Source of the DNA: CBFFRJ01 sp965644225
GTDB taxonomy: Bacteria; Pseudomonadota; Gammaproteobacteria; Enterobacterales; Enterobacteriaceae
Length of the DNA: 64,000 nucleotides
Reading direction: 5' to 3'
NCBI RefSeq assembly: GCF_965644225.1
Contig: NZ_CBFFRJ010000003.1
Location: 16,076 to 80,075 of the forward strand
Under the pieces are notes generated by a model. It was not told the origin of the DNA, did not search any database, and was given only the letters and a program-made list of their open reading frames with translations. Below are positions 61,238 to 64,000 of this stretch, piece by piece. Positions within the stretch are counted from its first letter, which is position 1; every line of letters begins with the position of its first letter. Made by a program: the position numbers and the translations under genes.

Positions 61238-62223
61238 GCTTTGGCCGTGTCCTGTGCCTGGGCTTTTTCAGCCAGGCGTTTGTAGCGTCGGGCCAGTACT
61301 GCGCAGATCATCAACTGGATCTGATGGAAGATCATCAACGGCAGCACCATCATCCCAATCACCGAGGTCGGGAACAGAATATTGGCCATCGGGATCCCGT
61401 TGGCCAGGCTTTTCTTGGATCCACAGAACACAATCGTGATTTCGTCCGCTTTGTTGAAGCCGCAGCGTCGGGCAACAAAGATATTGACGGCGATAACGAT
61501 GGCTAACAGCACCAGGCTTGCCACGACAATAAACAGCAGTGAACCCACCCCCACTTTGTGCCAGATACCGTTGACGACCGCTTCGCTAAAGGCGGAATAG
61601 ACCACCAGTAAGATTGAGGTCTGGTCCGTTTTGCCGATCCATTTTTTGTTGCGTGCTACCCAAGCGCCTGTCCAGGGGCGGGAAAGATGCCCCAGCACAA
61701 ACGGCAGCAACAGTTGCAGCATAATCTTACCGACCTGCTCAAGACTGCCGTCTGCGCCATGCAGATTCATCAGCAACCCTACCAGCAGCGGCGAGAGGAA
61801 AATACCCAGCAGGCTGGATGCGGAAGCCGAACAAACCGCGGCGGCGACGTTTCCGCCTGCCAGTGAGGTGAAAGCAATGGCCGACTGGACGGTGGCTGGC
61901 AAAATACACAGATACAGGAAACCGGTATACAGCTCCTGGCTGACATTGACCGGTGACCACCAGACAAACAGCACGCCCAGTACCGGGAAGAGGATAAAGG
62001 TGCTGCACATCACCCACAGGTGTAAACGCCAGTGGCTGCCACCGGCAATGATTGCCTCGCGGGATAATTTGGCGCCATGCATAAAGAACAGCAGGGCAAT
62101 GGCCGCCGTCGTCAGCCATTCAAAAAAGGGGACGAAACTCCCACGCGCCGGTAAGAAAGAGGCCAGCAGCACGGTAACGACCAGTGTCAGGGTAAAAGGA
62201 TCGAGAATACGAAAAAGTTTCAT
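61234..62223 (-). CDS. yfeH: YfeH, SBF/bile-acid-sodium-symporter-like membrane protein
   Basis: 329 residues (332 in E. coli) with about ten membrane segments. Contains FFMHGAKLSREAI, LPATVQSAIAFTSLAGGNVAAAVCSA and VFCGSKKSLANGIPMANILF, typical of the YfeH/SLC10A7-like group. The transported substrate is not known. Divergent from yfeR. Confidence 0.92.
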   Translation of the reverse strand: MKLFRILDPFTLTLVVTVLLASFLPARGSFVPFFEWLTTAAIALLFFMHGAKLSREAIIAGGSHWRLHLWVMCSTFILFPVLGVLFVWWSPVNVSQELYTGFLYLCILPATVQSAIAFTSLAGGNVAAAVCSASASSLLGIFLSPLLVGLLMNLHGADGSLEQVGKIMLQLLLPFVLGHLSRPWTGAWVARNKKWIGKTDQTSILLVVYSAFSEAVVNGIWHKVGVGSLLFIVVASLVLLAIVIAVNIFVARRCGFNKADEITIVFCGSKKSLANGIPMANILFPTSVIGMMVLPLMIFHQIQLMICAVLARRYKRLAEKAQAQDTAKA

Positions 62224-62312
62224 AAAGACTCCTGGAATTCAGTAGCGATATTTTGCTTTTTTTGTTTTGAGAAATAAAATTGATTTATTGAATCCATTTA
62301 TGAATTTTTAAG

Positions 62313-63242
62313 ATGAATTACTCTTTAAAACAGTTACGGGTATTTGTCACCGTAGCCCATGCGCGCAGCTTTAGTCGGGCGGGCGACATTATCGGCCTGA
62401 GCCAGTCAGCAGTGAGCCACTCGGTGAAAGAACTGGAGCAGCAGACGGGGGTCCGGTTGCTGGATCGCACCACGCGCGAAGTGATTCTGACAGAGGCCGG
62501 GCAGCAGCTGGCGGCACGGCTGGAGCGCTTACTCGATGAACTTAACAGTACGCTGCGTGAAGCAGGAAGGGTAGGGCAGCAACTGACAGGGACGGTAAGG
62601 GTAGCCGCCAGCCAGACGATCTCTGCCCATCTTATTCCTCAGTGCATCGCGCAAAGCAACCAGCGCTATCCTGAAATCGATTTTATGCTTCATGACCGCC
62701 CTCAGCAGTGGGTGCTGGAAAGCATACGTCATGGCGAAGTCGATTTTGGCATTGTTATCGATCCTGGCCCGGTCAGTGATCTGCAATGTGAAGAGATCCT
62801 CTCGGAACCATTTTTTCTGTTATGCCGCGACGATCACGCCTGGGCGGATGAGCCGTGCGTCTCCTGGTCCGAACTTGAAGATGCCCGTCTGGTGGTGCAG
62901 GACTACGCGTCAGGCAGCCGACCACTTATTGATGCCGCTTTATTTCGTCTTGGTATTCATGCGCAGATTGTGCAGGAGATAGGTCACCCGGCGACCCTGT
63001 TTCCAATGGTGGAGGCAGGGATTGGCGTCAGCGTGATGCCTGCACTGGCACTGCCTTTACCCCAGGGGAGTCAGTTGAAGGTGAAGCGACTGGTACCGGA
63101 AATACAGCGCAAAATCATGCTGGTTCGTCGCAAGAATCGTTCATTGTCGGGGGCAGCGCAGGCGGTCTGGGATGTGGTGAGGGAACAGGCCCGGTGTCTG
63201 AACCGGGCCAGGGCAGAAGATCCGCTCTTTACTCAGATATAA
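62313..63242 (+). CDS. yfeR: YfeR, LysR-type regulator
   Basis: 309 residues. N-terminal helix-turn-helix MNYSLKQLRVFVTVAHARSFSRAGDIIGLSQSAVSHSVKELE and a substrate-binding domain from about 90. In Salmonella/E. coli YfeR regulates the divergent yfeH. Its 3' end overlaps the FlxA-like gene by ten bases. Confidence 0.93.
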   Translation: MNYSLKQLRVFVTVAHARSFSRAGDIIGLSQSAVSHSVKELEQQTGVRLLDRTTREVILTEAGQQLAARLERLLDELNSTLREAGRVGQQLTGTVRVAASQTISAHLIPQCIAQSNQRYPEIDFMLHDRPQQWVLESIRHGEVDFGIVIDPGPVSDLQCEEILSEPFFLLCRDDHAWADEPCVSWSELEDARLVVQDYASGSRPLIDAALFRLGIHAQIVQEIGHPATLFPMVEAGIGVSVMPALALPLPQGSQLKVKRLVPEIQRKIMLVRRKNRSLSGAAQAVWDVVREQARCLNRARAEDPLFTQI

Positions 63243-63586
63243 ATATCAATCTGATGATCGGAAGAAGGGTTGTTGACCCCTTCGACTTTTGCGGAAGCCT
63301 GAGTATTTGTTTGTTTTTCTTCAGACTTTTTCTGTGCTTCTTCAGCTTGCTTGCTCTGTAACTGAGAAAGTTGAGCCTGCAACAACGCGATCTGAGCCTG
63401 AAGTTGCTCTGTCTGGGTCTGCTTTTCTTCGGTGGTGCCGGTACCCTGTGCAACACTTTTCAGCTGTTTGGTCAGCGTGGAGATCTGCTGAGTCAGTCGG
63501 CTGATTTGCGAGGCAATATCATTGCCGCTGGAAGATGAACTACTGCTGCTGCTAACTGACGAAGTCGTTGCCTGAATTGTTGTCAT
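63233..63586 (-). CDS. FlxA-like coiled-coil protein
   Basis: 117 residues: a serine-rich start (TTSSVSSSSSSSSS), then a heptad coiled coil of Q, L and A (SRLTQQISTLTKQL, QLQAQIALLQAQLSQLQSKQ, about 27-85) and a charged tail. The pattern fits the FlxA family, a flagellar-regulon protein of unknown role. No signal peptide or membrane segment. AGAGGAG precedes the ATG. A sigma28 promoter lies upstream. Not found at this locus in E. coli K-12 as far as I know. Confidence 0.85.
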   Translation of the reverse strand: MTTIQATTSSVSSSSSSSSSGNDIASQISRLTQQISTLTKQLKSVAQGTGTTEEKQTQTEQLQAQIALLQAQLSQLQSKQAEEAQKKSEEKQTNTQASAKVEGVNNPSSDHQIDIYI

Positions 63587-63614
63587 CGTTAACTCCTCTT
63601 GCCATAAAACATCA

Positions 63615-63641
63615 TTATCGGCGTAATCATATTATTCTTAA
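63615..63641 (-). promoter_or_regulatory. Sigma28 (FliA) promoter for the FlxA-like gene
   Basis: On the minus strand the -10 is GCCGATAA, an exact match to the FliA consensus. The -35 TTAAGAAT matches TAAAGTTT at 5 of 8 positions, with the required 11-bp spacer. The predicted start leaves a leader of about 20-25 nt before the ATG at 63586. Confidence 0.75.
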
Positions 63642-63893
63642 GCTGCACGGTGTACGCGCAGTCTGGCGATCATATCCTGACATTAAGGATAAATTATGGA
63701 TAAAGGTTACGAGCTTTTCGTGTTGATTTTTAAGGCGTTTTTATATTTTTTTAATAGGATTTAGGATGGGGTTATGTGCTGATTATTTGATGATAATTCA
63801 GGTTTTTGTGCTTACTTAAATAAAACTCGCGGAGTATAAAAAATTAATAATTTTTAAGGCAGGCTAATGATGATAAATGTACAAATCGCAGAT
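63642..63893. other. AT-rich intergenic region before the tRNA-Lys gene
   Basis: About 250 bp, low in GC relative to neighbours, without an assigned gene. A 22-codon frame (63696-63764, encoding MDKGYELFVLIFKAFLYFFN... and preceded by AAGGAT) is possible but unsupported. Confidence 0.4.
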
Positions 63894-63920
63894 AGCAAAA
63901 AGCGCCGCCAGCGCCATTTT
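63894..63920 (-). terminator. Probable terminator of the tRNA-Lys transcript
   Basis: On the minus strand GGCGC-TGGCG-GCGC followed by TTTTT, a short stem just after the tRNA 3' end. Confidence 0.5.
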
Positions 63921-63925
63921 TACAT

Positions 63926-64000
63926 TGGTGGGTCGTGCAGGATTCGAACCTGCGACCAATTGATTAAAAGTCAACTGCTCTACCAACTGAGCTAACGACC
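63926..64000 (-). tRNA. lysV: tRNA-Lys (anticodon TTT), first base outside window
   Basis: Reading the minus strand, GGTCGTTAGCTCAGTTGGTA gives the acceptor and D arm, CTTTTAA the anticodon loop with TTT, TTCGAAT the T loop, and ACGACCCACCA the 3' end with an encoded CCA. Only the first G (at 64001) is missing. In E. coli lysV is the last gene of the valU-valX-valY-lysV cluster near yfeR, which fits the position. Confidence 0.95.

Noticed and set aside
63881..63930. Short frame running into the tRNA gene (start at 63867)
   Set aside because: It reads through the lysV gene in antisense, a known artefact of gene prediction.
1..64000. CRISPR array, insertion sequences, prophage or integrase near lysV
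   Set aside because: No regularly spaced repeats, transposase motifs or phage genes were seen; the lysV-adjacent region ends at the window edge, so an element beyond it cannot be excluded.

Overview
The window is a chromosomal segment of a facultatively anaerobic member of the Enterobacteriaceae. Gene order, protein lengths and many protein sequences follow Escherichia coli K-12 closely (bepA/perM - focB-hyfR-hyfJ...hyfA - bcp-gcvR - dapA-bamC-purC - ypfJ - tmcA - ypfH/ypfN-dapE-yffB - ypfM/acrD - narQ/aegA - nudK - ypfG/tktB - maeB - hemF-amiA - ypeA - yfeZ-yfeY-yfeX - cysPTWA-cysM-pdxK - crr-ptsI-ptsH - cysK-cysZ - zipA-ligA-ypeB - yfeH/yfeR - lysV). Some blocks known from E. coli are missing: talA, the eut operon, and murPQR/ucpA. 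The genus cannot be settled from sequence alone; a relative of Escherichia, Citrobacter or Enterobacter fits. Identifications rest on remembered family sequences and motifs, not on a database search.

Region 1 (1-16120) is dominated by a complete hydrogenase-4 (formate hydrogenlyase-2) cluster of twelve genes on the minus strand: hyfABCDEFGHIJ, the sigma54 activator hyfR, and the formate channel focB. A -24/-12 element lies in front of hyfA, and a second, better one lies in front of focB. Upstream of hyfA there is also a perfect CRP-type site flanked by a 9-bp direct repeat that may bind HyfR.

Region 2 (16121-29360) carries housekeeping genes: a peroxiredoxin, the glycine-cleavage regulator, lysine/peptidoglycan precursor synthesis (dapA, dapE), outer-membrane assembly (bamC), purine synthesis (purC with a PurR operator), tRNA acetylation (tmcA), the 19-residue ypfM gene, and the drug pump acrD with a BaeR-like box.

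Region 3 (29551-41271) holds anaerobic and carbon-metabolism genes: nitrate sensor narQ, the ferredoxin-oxidoreductase fusion aegA, nudK with its ribosome-binding site inside a long inverted repeat, ypfG, tktB without talA, and maeB. Where E. coli has eut genes there is one unrecognised multi-zinc-ribbon protein coupled to hemF-amiA.

Region 4 (41278-52860) includes a lipoprotein alpha/beta hydrolase not known to me at this locus, yfeX broken by a single in-frame stop codon, and the sulfate/thiosulfate uptake operon cysPTWA. That operon is separated from cysM by a REP element and two terminators.

Region 5 (52906-64000) contains the PTS core (ptsH, ptsI, crr), cysteine synthase and sulfate permease, the division protein zipA, DNA ligase, yfeH/yfeR, a FlxA-like coiled-coil gene with a good sigma28 (flagellar) promoter, and the end of a tRNA-Lys gene. 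I saw no prophage, insertion sequence or CRISPR array. The main points of interest are regulatory (sigma54, sigma28, RBS-sequestering hairpin) and local gene gain, loss or decay.
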